A stretch of DNA of 64,000 nt from Tistlia consotensis USBA 355 (GCF_900177295.1 NZ_FWZX01000026.1:35573-99572); one strand, 5' to 3'. Positions 51,133 to 59,346 are shown, counted from the first letter of the stretch. Notes: a model not told the origin generated them from the letters alone. A program made the numbers and translations.

Positions 51133-51177
51133 CGTCGTTTCCGTCCCCTTCGTTCCGACCGGCCGCGGCCTCCGCCG

Positions 51178-54150
51178 TCATCCCTGGTGCGGCGTTCTGA
51201 GGATCCCACTGTCGAGCCAGTAGCCCGCCTCGGCCCCCTGTTCGGTCTTCAGCGTCTGCAGGCGGAAGATGATCTGGTTGGTGCAGACGGTGCCGAGCGC
51301 GTCGGTCGCATCGACCTGCTTGAAGTCCTCCAGAACGGCCTCGTTGTCGTCGACGGTCTGCCGCTCGAAGCGCACCTTGATCGGCGGCTGCAGCGTGCGC
51401 GCCGCCCGCTCCGGATTGCGGTAGCTGACGTAGTAGAGCGGCGTCGTCCTCCAGCGCGCGATCGGCAGCTGACGGAAGCCGATGAAGGTCGGCCCCTCCA
51501 TGGTGAGGTCAAAGCCGACGACGCCCCGGCCGGTCTCCAGGTCGATGTTCTCGAGCAGGACGTTGTCGTCGGTGATCTCGCCGCGCTGGTTCATCATGCC
51601 GATGTAGCGGGCGGTCGAGTGCATACGGAGCTCGCTCGACTTCATGTAGAAGCCCTCCATCCGGCCCTCGCAGGCCAGGCAGAGCATGGCCCCGACGGCC
51701 GCCGTGGTCTTGGGATCGCTGATCCGGTAGTTGCTCGCCCGGAACGGGTACCAGGGGCCGACCTGGTAGCGATGCATCGCGATCACGTGGTGCGGCGGCA
51801 GCGGCAGCTGCGAGTGCAGGCGCTCGCGGACCACCGGCAGCCGCGACGGACGGCCGCTCAGCAGCAGCAGGTCGCAGCCGTAGAAGCGCACGACGTCGCA
51901 GAGGTCGTCGAGCATGGTTCCCAGCACCGACAGGGTGACATTGGCCATCTCCGCGGGATCCATGACGATCGCCAGGTCGTAGAGCGAGAAGTCCGTGGCG
52001 CCCCGCCGGCGCGCCTCGCCCTCGAGGTAGGCGACCACGTGGGGCTGCGGCCAATGCTCGGCACGGATCAGCTCCGACACCCTGCGCGTCTCCGGCGCCG
52101 CCGTGCGACGGTCGTCGGTGCTCTCGTAGAGGTTCAGCAAGCTGACCGCGATCGGCGTGAACACCTGGTTCACGAAGGTCGCCCTCAGGGTCCGGTCCTG
52201 CTGGGACATGACGTCCCGGTCGCCGCCGAACAGATCGGTCAGCAGTTCGGCCGGGTTGGCCAGGCCCGAGGCGCGCAGCGCATCGGCGAAGCGCGGCAGC
52301 ACGCAGTCCTCGATGACGACCTTGACCAGATCGTCTCCGGCCAGCCGGAAGCCCTCGCGGAACATCTGCCGCGGATGGACAATGCGCCGCCCCTCGACCT
52401 CGTGCTGGATGACCATCAGGTCGGTGGTGCCGCCGCCGATGTCGATGCTGGCGACGCGCAGGGCCGGCCCGCCGAAGTCGCCCCGGCGCCCTTGGCCGAT
52501 CAGCCCGAACAGCTCGGCGGGCTCGCCCTGGTACTTGTGGTTGATCTCGTTGTGAAGATAGACGAGATGGGTGCAGGTCGCCTCGTCCCAGTCCATCTTG
52601 ACCGTCGGCTTCCTGTGCAGCGGATCGTCCGCGGCCCAGCCCATGATCTTCCAGATCAGCTGGCAGGCGCTCTCGGCCCGCCTTCTCAACAGCTTCTGCT
52701 CGGCCAGGGAGGTCGCCGACGGCAGCGTCATGATGACGTTGTCGAGGCGCCGCGGGACATTGCGATTGGTTCGCTGGCTGCGCAGGGCCGGTGAGTTGAT
52801 CTGCACCAGGGCGTGCGACAGCAGCTCGACCAGCATCAGCGTGTACAGCGAGCTGCGCGAATAGCGCGGCGAGGTGCCGACCGTCCCCAGGCCGGAGGCG
52901 ACCGAATCGCCCTGCTCGGTGAGTTGCGCGACCATCGGGCCCTTGATCTCGGGCGGATCCTCGCCCCGCGGCGTCAGGCCGCGCGTGTTCGACCAGGGCT
53001 GCGGCCGCGCGGCGACATCCCAGAGATAGCGCTTCGGGCTGGACAGGCCGGTGATGCCTTCGGTGCCGTCGGACTGGGCCGCGAGCCAGGTCGCCTCGGG
53101 CCCGACTCGCACCAGGCTTGGCCACCAGAAGGCGTTCTTTCGGCTGACCCGACGGGCGTGGGCCGGACTGCCGAACTGGGCAGGTGAGAACTCGATCCAG
53201 GTCTCGAAGGGCTCCGAGTAGACGAACTCGGGCCGGGTCAGATCGCGCAGCTCGAGGCGTGCGACCTGGCTGAGGTCGATCTGGTCGCGGCCACGGCCGC
53301 GCTCGATCAGGATGCCGCAGGTCCGGCTGTTGCCGACGTCGATGACCAGGTCGACGCCGATCGGCTCGGCGTGCTCGGGATCGGTGACGGTGTCCAGCAG
53401 CTTGATGCGCGGCGGCCGGCAGCCGGCGGCGATCGCCTCGAGCAGGACCAGATACTGGCCCCAGAACTCGCCGGGCTCGATGTCGTCCTCGCGGTAGCCG
53501 CGCCCGCGCAGGCGCGACAGGCAACGCAGATAAGCATCGCGTAGCCAGCGGCGCACCGGCTCTGCCTCGACGAAGAAGCCGATCTTGAGCGGGTCGCAGG
53601 CCAGCTGGAACTCGACCGGGTCGGAGGAATCCCGTGGCTCGGGCGCCAGGTAGGGCGCGTCCTTCTGCTTGGCCGGGCCGAGTGTGGTGTCGAAGGCCAG
53701 TGTCACCCGGTGGCTGTTGCCCTGCCCGTCCGGCTCGGCGAGCGTGGCGACGCGGCCCCGGCACCAGCCGGCCGGGCCGTAGTCGTAGGCCTCGCCGCTG
53801 CCGTCCTCGCTGAGCCGGCGCCGCAGGAAGGGCATCGGCAGCCACTCGCCCGAGAACACCGAGAGGGCGTTGGCGGCCCGGTAGGCGGCGACCTCGTCCT
53901 CCGGCACGACCCGGCCGCCCGGAGCCTGCTCGGAGATCCAGACCAGCCCCTCCTCGCGCTCCTCGAGGGGGTGCAGCCGGACGATGCGCCGTCCGTCGCT
54001 GTCCAGCTCGCTGCGGACCTCCGGCCAGAACGAGCGAGACAGCCGGGCGACGGCGGGCCGGGCCAAGTCGAGCCCGAAGTCCAGCATCTGGATGCCGCTG
54101 TTCGGCATCAGCGTGACGACATCCTGGAAGTCGATGAGCTGCTTCAACAT
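51178..54150 (-). CDS. srfB: SrfB-family actin/Hsp70-like ATPase
   Basis: 990 residues from ATG 54150 (MLKQLIDFQDVVTLMPNSGIQMLDFGL is the SrfB start; GGGCGAG precedes it). Nucleotide-binding motifs of the actin/Hsp70 superfamily: phosphate-1 IDVGNSRTCGILIE (270-283), phosphate-2 IDIGGGTTDLMV (569-580), adenosine motif LLLSGRPSRLP (762-772). No substrate-binding domain like that of DnaK is evident. Cytoplasmic. Central srfABC component; ATP-dependent assembly or chaperoning of the membrane partners is inferred. Confidence 0.85.
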   Translation of the reverse strand: MLKQLIDFQDVVTLMPNSGIQMLDFGLDLARPAVARLSRSFWPEVRSELDSDGRRIVRLHPLEEREEGLVWISEQAPGGRVVPEDEVAAYRAANALSVFSGEWLPMPFLRRRLSEDGSGEAYDYGPAGWCRGRVATLAEPDGQGNSHRVTLAFDTTLGPAKQKDAPYLAPEPRDSSDPVEFQLACDPLKIGFFVEAEPVRRWLRDAYLRCLSRLRGRGYREDDIEPGEFWGQYLVLLEAIAAGCRPPRIKLLDTVTDPEHAEPIGVDLVIDVGNSRTCGILIERGRGRDQIDLSQVARLELRDLTRPEFVYSEPFETWIEFSPAQFGSPAHARRVSRKNAFWWPSLVRVGPEATWLAAQSDGTEGITGLSSPKRYLWDVAARPQPWSNTRGLTPRGEDPPEIKGPMVAQLTEQGDSVASGLGTVGTSPRYSRSSLYTLMLVELLSHALVQINSPALRSQRTNRNVPRRLDNVIMTLPSATSLAEQKLLRRRAESACQLIWKIMGWAADDPLHRKPTVKMDWDEATCTHLVYLHNEINHKYQGEPAELFGLIGQGRRGDFGGPALRVASIDIGGGTTDLMVIQHEVEGRRIVHPRQMFREGFRLAGDDLVKVVIEDCVLPRFADALRASGLANPAELLTDLFGGDRDVMSQQDRTLRATFVNQVFTPIAVSLLNLYESTDDRRTAAPETRRVSELIRAEHWPQPHVVAYLEGEARRRGATDFSLYDLAIVMDPAEMANVTLSVLGTMLDDLCDVVRFYGCDLLLLSGRPSRLPVVRERLHSQLPLPPHHVIAMHRYQVGPWYPFRASNYRISDPKTTAAVGAMLCLACEGRMEGFYMKSSELRMHSTARYIGMMNQRGEITDDNVLLENIDLETGRGVVGFDLTMEGPTFIGFRQLPIARWRTTPLYYVSYRNPERAARTLQPPIKVRFERQTVDDNEAVLEDFKQVDATDALGTVCTNQIIFRLQTLKTEQGAEAGYWLDSGILRTPHQG

Positions 54151-54202
54151 CTCGCCCGGCCGACCCTCCCCCCTGCTATGCGCGACACTGCCCGACGCTC
54201 CG

Positions 54203-55510
54203 CTATTCCAGCGTGAAAGACGCCACGTAGTCGCCCGCGCCACTCGGCGCGACCCGGCCCTCGTAGACCTTGGCCTCGTCGCCGATCTTGACCCGCAGAC
54301 GGAACGGCACCGGCGACACGCCGGCGCCGCGTCCCTTGTAGTTGTCGACGAAGACGCGGTATTTGCCCGGCCCCGCGCGGCCCGCCTCCCAGTAGATGTT
54401 CTCGACCGGGCTGTCGCGGCGGTCGTCGCCGCCGTTGGCATCGACGTCGAGCAGGCCGCCGCAGGACGAGCGGTGGTTGTAGGTGATGACGCTGCCGTCG
54501 GGGCAGACCACCTTCAGGTCGAGATCCGGATAGCCGGCCGCCTCCCAGATCAGCGTCACCAGGATCTCGCCCCTGTCGCGGGGGCGGACGCCCTCCAGCG
54601 CCCGGTCGAAGCTGTCGGGCTCGCCCGGTGGCGGCGGCGCGTCGCCCGCCGCGTCCGCGTGCGCCCGCGCCGAGCAGGGCGGCAGGTCCCGCAGCGTGGC
54701 CTGCAGACGCTCCATCTCGGCCTGCAGGGCGTTGCCTCGGGCCCGCTCGTCGGCGAGGGCGGGCGTCGCAAGCAGGGTTCGCGGGCAATAGTCGATCAGG
54801 CCCCGCCCGAGCGGCAGGCCCAGGCCACAGCCGAAGAAGAACAGGAACAACAGCAGGGCGATCAGCAGCGCGAACAGCAGCCAGAGCAGATTCCACCAGC
54901 TCCAGCGCTCCGTGATCACCAGCGTGCTGGCCAGCAGCTGGCCGGCCGGCTCGGCGGCAGTGGCCGGCGGCGGCAAGGGCGGCGGCTTGAGCGGCGCCGG
55001 CTCCACCGGCGGCGGCTTGGCGCGCAGATAGTCCTGGAGCACGGCCAGCGGCGGATCCGGCAGGTCGTTGAGCGTGCCCCAGTTGATCAGCACGGGCTGG
55101 CCGCCGACGTCGTAGAGGATCGGCCGCTCGGCGGGCAGCAGGAGCGCCGAGTTCAGCGTCTCGCCCATGCGGCGCAGCTCTTCCTTCGGGCTCGCCCGCA
55201 GGACGTCGGCGCGAGCGCGCAATGCCTCGCTCAGGCTGCGCGCCCGCAGCCGCGTCTGGTCCTGTCGGTCCTCCTCGAGGTCCTCGAGCGGCACGGCCTC
55301 GCCCTCGAGGCCCGCCGGGCGATACCACTCCACGGCATCGCTGCCTTCGGCGACCGGCTCGGCGAAGAGCCGGGCATGCTCCGGGCCGAGTTCGGGATCG
55401 GCCTCGATGAAGGCGACCATCTGATCCCAGGCATCGAGCGTCCGGCGCCCGTCGATGCCAACCGGCCGCAGCCCGACCAGACTGGTCTCGACGATGCTGT
55501 CGCGGCTCAT
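54203..55510 (-). CDS. srfA: SrfA-family membrane protein
   Basis: 435 residues; start overlaps the protease stop (ATGA). N-terminal ~160 residues include the LYDVGGQPVLINWGTL segment characteristic of SrfA. A Pro-rich linker (165-187) leads to one membrane helix (about 205-231, WWNLLWLLFALLIALLLFLFFFG), then a short Cys-containing coil and a beta-rich C-terminal domain (about 300-435) outside the membrane (ILVTLIWEAAGYPDLDLKVVCPDG, NIYWEAGRAGPGKYRVFVDNYKG). This last part looks like a jelly-roll/pre-peptidase-type domain. First of srfA-B-C. Confidence 0.8.
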   Translation of the reverse strand: MSRDSIVETSLVGLRPVGIDGRRTLDAWDQMVAFIEADPELGPEHARLFAEPVAEGSDAVEWYRPAGLEGEAVPLEDLEEDRQDQTRLRARSLSEALRARADVLRASPKEELRRMGETLNSALLLPAERPILYDVGGQPVLINWGTLNDLPDPPLAVLQDYLRAKPPPVEPAPLKPPPLPPPATAAEPAGQLLASTLVITERWSWWNLLWLLFALLIALLLFLFFFGCGLGLPLGRGLIDYCPRTLLATPALADERARGNALQAEMERLQATLRDLPPCSARAHADAAGDAPPPPGEPDSFDRALEGVRPRDRGEILVTLIWEAAGYPDLDLKVVCPDGSVITYNHRSSCGGLLDVDANGGDDRRDSPVENIYWEAGRAGPGKYRVFVDNYKGRGAGVSPVPFRLRVKIGDEAKVYEGRVAPSGAGDYVASFTLE

Positions 55511-56700
55511 TCCGCCGTCCCGGCCGGCGGGGCCGCAGCCGGGTGCGTGGGCTCCGCCGGGGGCGCGCTCGGACCGGCGGGCCCGCAGGGCCCGCGGCTC
55601 TCAGACGCATCGATCGCGTGGTCCTTCAGGAAGGTCTCGAGCTCTGCCGCCGCCAGGGCGTAGTTCATGCGCCGATAGGTCTCTTCCGATCGCACGAAGG
55701 TGTTGACCCCGACGACGCGGCCGCAGCGGTCGACCAGGGGGCCGCCGCTGTTGCCCGGCGAGACGGCCGCGCTGTGCAGGATCAGCGCGGCGCCGGCCGG
55801 CCGCTGGAGCGCAGTGATGACCCCCTCGGTGAACGAGACCGTCGGCATCGCCGACATGTCGCCCTCCTTCAGGCGGGCGAAGCGTTCGTCGGTGTCGACG
55901 ACCAGGCCCGGGAAGCCCGCGGCGATGACGTCTTCGAGGCGCCGGACGTCGGTGTTGAGGGCAAGCGACGCCGACGCGCCCGGCGCCTCGATCGAGAGCA
56001 CCGCGAAGTCGGGCCGGCCGATCTCGTGGTTCGGCGAGCGCGCCACGACCTTGGCCGCGGTCGGTCCGCCCAGCCCGCGCGCCAGCACGAAGGTCCGGGC
56101 TCCGGGTGCCTCGCCGACGACATGGAGGTTGGTGACCACCAGCGTCGGCGAGATGAAGAAGCCGCTGCCGGTGGCATAGCCCTCGCCCGACGGATCACCC
56201 GACACCACGAAGGCCGTCGCGGCGTCGAGCAGGTCGACCAGAGTCTCGGTCGCGTCGCCGGCACGCGCCCGCGCTTCCGCAGGCAGCGGCAGGGTGCGCG
56301 GCGAGGGATCGGCGGCGCCCGGCGGCGCTGCCATCGGGGTCAGGCCGTAGCCGCCCGGGGCACGACCATAGAGTGTCCCCGCGTCGTGGCACACGGCCCC
56401 GTCGGCCAGGCCCTGCAGCTGGCCGATGCGCTCCTCGAGGCTGCGGTTGGTCTCGCGCTGCATGTCGGCGAGCTGCCTGTCAGCCAGGCCGGCGGTCTCT
56501 CCTGGATAGAGCAGGACGCCGGGAACGAGGAGGAGCAGCAGCAGCGCGGCCGCCACAGCGCAGGCGACCGCCGGAGCCAGCCAGGGCCGCCGCCGGTCCT
56601 CGACGAGGATCTCCCGCCCCGGCGTCCCGGTCTGTGCGCCATCGGCGGCGCTGGTCTCGACCGGATCGCCCGGCGAGGTGTGCACCTCTTCGCGTGCCAT
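55507..56700 (-). CDS. membrane-anchored trypsin-like (DegP/HtrA-type) serine protease
   Basis: 397 residues from ATG 56700. Cytoplasmic N-tail of 40 residues, one membrane helix (41-65), a short coiled segment (75-98), then a chymotrypsin-fold protease with a complete triad: His193 in TNLHVVG, Asp231 in RPDFAVLSI, Ser318 in SPGNSGGPL. No PDZ domain follows. Probably the first gene of the srf operon. Tethered outside the membrane, it could process an operon partner or respond to envelope damage. An ATG at 56760 is also in frame. Confidence 0.85.
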   Translation of the reverse strand: MAREEVHTSPGDPVETSAADGAQTGTPGREILVEDRRRPWLAPAVACAVAAALLLLLLVPGVLLYPGETAGLADRQLADMQRETNRSLEERIGQLQGLADGAVCHDAGTLYGRAPGGYGLTPMAAPPGAADPSPRTLPLPAEARARAGDATETLVDLLDAATAFVVSGDPSGEGYATGSGFFISPTLVVTNLHVVGEAPGARTFVLARGLGGPTAAKVVARSPNHEIGRPDFAVLSIEAPGASASLALNTDVRRLEDVIAAGFPGLVVDTDERFARLKEGDMSAMPTVSFTEGVITALQRPAGAALILHSAAVSPGNSGGPLVDRCGRVVGVNTFVRSEETYRRMNYALAAAELETFLKDHAIDASESRGPCGPAGPSAPPAEPTHPAAAPPAGTAE

Positions 56701-56944
56701 GTTGCCCCCGAACGACTGGCAGACGCGCCACCACAACCCCTCATAGAAAAGTAGAGGCACTTCAACGCGTGCGCAAGAATGAAGAGCCTCTGGATGTGAT
56801 TCTCCCGGCGCAGCGCCTGGACCGGCCGGCCCGCCAGCCGACCCTCCCGCGCTCGACGACGCCCTCGAAGAAGACGGCTCCGCTCTCGGCGCGCCGATGG
56901 CCCAGCGAGAAACGAGTCACGTGCCGCCGGTCGGAGCAAGGCGC

Positions 56945-57094
56945 TCAGAGCAGGGGGAGGGTGATCTCGGCCCAGGCGGCCAGCTGCTCGAGGGCCTGGG
57001 CGGTTCGCAGAACGGTCGCCTCGTCGAAGGCTCGGCCGACCATCTGAACGGCGAGAGGCAAGCCGTCAGACAGCCCGACCGGTGCGCTGGCCAT
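56945..57094 (-). pseudogene. C-terminal fragment of an amidase (AS family)
   Basis: The last 49 residues of an amidase-signature-family protein are readable (SAPVGLSDGLPLAVQMVGRAFDEATVLRTAQALEQ). The GLPlavQmvGRafdEatvLr pattern is typical of GatA/amidase C-termini. Homology stops abruptly near 57094 and upstream sequence is unrelated and more AT-rich, so at least 400 residues are missing. The break coincides with a candidate left end of the Mu-like prophage. The 244-bp gap 56701-56944 between this fragment and the protease start shows no gene. Confidence 0.75.
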
Positions 57095-57102
57095 CTTGTC
57101 AG

Positions 57103-57480
57103 TGTGGGGAGGTGATCGCTTTGAGACCTGGGCGTTGGCGAAACAGCATTCTAAACAGTGACTTACGCGATCGTCGATTTGACACCAAATGCGCAGTTTT
57201 CGGCAGAACTGGTCATTTTCGGCGCGAGATTTGAGACTCCATGGCGACTTCCTGAGCAACTCGCCTGCAAGGCTGCGCAACGGTGAGCGCGCAACGCAAA
57301 TTTTACGGTCCCGATCGGTGACCGTTAAACGAGGCGTGGTTGGCGCCTAACGCTTTACAGACGGCGCTTTCATCAAGGATTTCATGTAGTTGGCGATAGC
57401 GGGGCGCGATGCCGACCCGATTGAAGCGTAAATGAAGGTGCCCTCGGTTGGAGGTATTAAACACACCGTTTAACAGGTCG
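57103..57480. other. candidate left-end region of the Mu-like prophage (non-coding)
   Basis: Starts with TGTGGGG just after the amidase break; transposable phages end in 5'-TG. Repeated words follow: TTTGAGAC at 57120-57127 and 57231-57238; TTTTCGGC at 57198-57205 and 57216-57223; ACCGTTAAACG at 57321-57331 with a near-inverse CACCGTTTAACAGG at 57464-57477. Such repeats could be transposase or repressor sites. No convincing gene; a 63-codon minus-strand frame (57303-57494) overlaps the repeats and has no recognisable domain. Confidence 0.4.
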
Positions 57481-57519
57481 CCGAGAGCAACCAAACCGGG
57501 TCAGAAAACCGGCTCCCGG

Positions 57520-58460
57520 CATTCATGTAAGTTCGGAGAAGATGAATGGAACTCCGAAATCGAGCATCGGACCATTCATCTTATTTCGGAGTTCATTAAG
57601 TCGTTGATGCAGAATCATAAATTCGGACACCTAATCAACGGGTTCCCTCTCTAACTCCGAAAAACTTGAATGCCTGGAGTCTCCCTTCAACTCGCCATTC
57701 TTCTCTCCATGGTGGTGGTGGCGTTCCGGTCACAGCTCGGTTCGCCAGGTGTGACCGGAGACGTCACACCTGAGTTCCCGGTCACACCTCGACATTCTCT
57801 CGCAATATCAACGCGATAGAGAATCGACAATGCGTCATCGCCCGCGGCGAGGTGTGACCGGGAAGGCCGCCGAGCCCGGTTCAGCCGCAAGGAAGGCCGC
57901 TGAACCGCATGCACAAGGCCCGCTGAACTGATTCAGCGGCGCGAAGTCATTGTATTTTCAGCGCGATCTGGGATGGGCGATCTTCACCGTTCCGACGGTC
58001 GCTGAACGGCGAAGATCGCGCGCAGCGGCTGCCGGCTCACCCGTGGGTTGACGCCTGCGGTCTTTGCGACACCAGCCGCCTTCGCAGCCTCAGACCGGTT
58101 TTTGAAACACGCCTACACCTCTCTGAGCCGGGTTACCGGTTCGGATCGGAAACCGGGAACGGCTGCATCGCGTGCCGCAGTGCGTTCCCACTTCTCATAA
58201 GCCATTGATAAAACGACACTAAACAAGATAAGACCGGAACGCCGTTCCCAGTTTAAGTGGGAACCGAAAATCCGGCTTGACCGGACCGGTAAACTGGCGC
58301 CGCCTCACCCGTGGGTTGACGCCTTCGGTCAGAGTTCATCGGCCGAACTCTGACCGAAGGCGCATACCCGAACTCTGGCCGTCAGAGTTCCGAAAAGGTC
58401 AACGTTCGCAACACATTGCGGATGTTCGTCATTCCATGCGAGCGCGTTCGAACTCTGACG
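57520..58460. repeat. chain of distinct inverted/direct-repeat word blocks (~940 bp, non-coding)
   Basis: Five or six consecutive blocks, each with its own word. (a) 57520-57674: CATTCAT-N5-TTCGGAG at 57520 and 57573, inverted near-copy at 57653-57672. (b) 57724-57864: GGTGTGACCGG words in both orientations, including the perfect 16-bp pair TTCCCGGTCACACCTC 57775-57790 / 57849-57864. (c) 57878-58011: CCGCTGAAC words, including CCGCTGAA-CTGA-TTCAGCGG at 57920-57939. (d) CTCACCCGTGGGTTGACGCC at 58036 and 58304. (e) GTTCCCACTT 58184-58193 / AAGTGGGAAC 58255-58264. (f) perfect 18-bp arms 58320-58337 / 58345-58362, plus three more GAACTCTG words to 58459. No coding potential seen. Confidence 0.8.
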
Positions 58461-58586
58461 CGAGCGCTGCACGGCGGCGCCGGCAAGACGCTACCGGCAA
58501 GCGGAAGCGGTTCCCGCCGAGTTGACGGAGTCGCAGGCGTAGCCTACCTTGTTCGTGGGCGTCGAAACCCACCAAAGAGGCGGAAC

Positions 58587-58627
58587 GCACCGCCGGACGG
58601 CGACAGGCCGTCGAACGGTGCTTTTTT
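58587..58627 (+). terminator. intrinsic terminator
   Basis: Stem with outer arms GCACCG (58587-58592) / CGGTGC (58616-58621), inner arms GACGGC (58596-58601) / GCCGTC (58607-58612), followed by TTTTTT at 58622-58627. It ends transcription coming from the repeat chain, or marks the 3' end of a short RNA starting near 58500. A small hairpin GTGGG-CGTCGAAA-CCCAC lies just upstream. Confidence 0.75.
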
Positions 58628-58721
58628 GTTGGTCGTTCGGCTTAGCGTGGCCCTTGCCACGGCGAGGCCGGGAGGCGGCGGCAGATGTCCAGGGCGAAAG
58701 CCTAAAAGCCGTCGCGCCGTG

Positions 58722-58792
58722 CCTCTTTGCGGTTTCGAACTCCCGGCTGCCCGAGCCATTCGGGCCGGTGCCTTCGAAAGCACGCAAAGAGG
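58722..58792 (+). promoter_or_regulatory. 5'-leader stem-loop sequestering a ribosome-binding site
   Basis: CCTCTTTGCG (58722-58731) pairs perfectly with CGCAAAGAGG (58783-58792), and TTTCGAA (58733-58739) with TTCGAAA (58773-58779); an inner hairpin CCCGA...TCGGG (58750-58764) fills the loop. The 3' arm contains the AAAGAGGAG ribosome-binding site of the gene starting at 58801. The folded leader should hide it, which suggests control by an RNA-binding protein, antisense RNA, temperature or translation. Confidence 0.65.
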
Positions 58793-58800
58793 AGACCGAC

Positions 58801-59346
58801 ATGACCAGCTCTCTCAGCAGCCTCGGGCTGCGCGAATTCACCGACTTCCTCGACCAGCTGCACGACGCGGCCTGCTCCGTCCGCCTGATGGGGACGCTGC
58901 TGGCCACCGCGAACGACCTCGGCATGCTCGACGACGACGAACGGCACGGCCTGTTCGTGCTGTCCCGGTCGATCGCGGCGACCGTCCAGGAGGCGGCCGA
59001 CGAGGCGCGCGAGGACTTCTTCGGGGCCCGCCGCGCGCTGGAGCAGGCGCTCGACGGCGAGGCCGAGGAGCCGGCTGGTCGCGGCATGAGCACGGAGGAG
59101 TTCTTCGAAGAGGTCAAGCGGGTCGCCCGGGCCGAGATGGCGGCCGAGGCCGCCGGGGAGCATGCGCGCGCCCGGCGGCGTGGCCGTGCGGGGAGGACGG
59201 CCCGCGCGGCGCTCGACCGGCTGGAAGCGGCGAAGGCGGCCGAGGCGGAGACCTATCCGAAGCTCGACGCCGCCGAGGCGGCCCCGGCGGAAGAGCCGGC
59301 GCCGCAGCGCAAGCCGTCGCGCCGCCGCCGCGCCGCCGCCGGCTGA
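58801..59346 (+). CDS. hypothetical phage-region protein, helical
   Basis: 181 residues from ATG 58801, right after the structured leader (AAAGAGGAGACCGAC). Predicted mostly helical; N-terminal half LREFTDFLDQLHDAACSVRLMGTLLATANDLGMLDDDERHGLFVLSRSIAATVQEAADEARE, then a charged helix. The C-terminal ~60 residues are Ala/Glu/Pro-rich and end in a basic tail (PSRRRRAAAG). No family recognised. The first half resembles the many small phage early proteins of unknown role. Followed by a terminator hairpin at 59369-59394. Confidence 0.7.
   Translation: MTSSLSSLGLREFTDFLDQLHDAACSVRLMGTLLATANDLGMLDDDERHGLFVLSRSIAATVQEAADEAREDFFGARRALEQALDGEAEEPAGRGMSTEEFFEEVKRVARAEMAAEAAGEHARARRRGRAGRTARAALDRLEAAKAAEAETYPKLDAAEAAPAEEPAPQRKPSRRRRAAAG

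Noticed and set aside
48451..52794. 1447-codon plus-strand frame opposite srfC/srfB
   Set aside because: It is antisense to two genes with clear motifs. The translation is dominated by R, G, D, L, V and A repeats typical of the opposite strand of high-GC genes, with no domain.
56945..57280. 111-codon ORF as a complete small protein
   Set aside because: Only the last 49 residues show amidase homology; the N-terminal part reads through unrelated sequence, so a gene fragment is the better call.
57303..57494. 63-codon minus-strand ORF as a gene
   Set aside because: No ribosome-binding site or family resemblance; it overlaps the repeated words of the prophage end region.
57520..58460. CRISPR array
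   Set aside because: Repeats are short, change identity from block to block, occur in both orientations and lack regular 30-40-bp spacers; no cas genes are nearby.
57520..58800. Retron or diversity-generating retroelement
   Set aside because: Structured non-coding DNA is present, but there is no reverse transcriptase gene in the window and no template/variable repeat pair.
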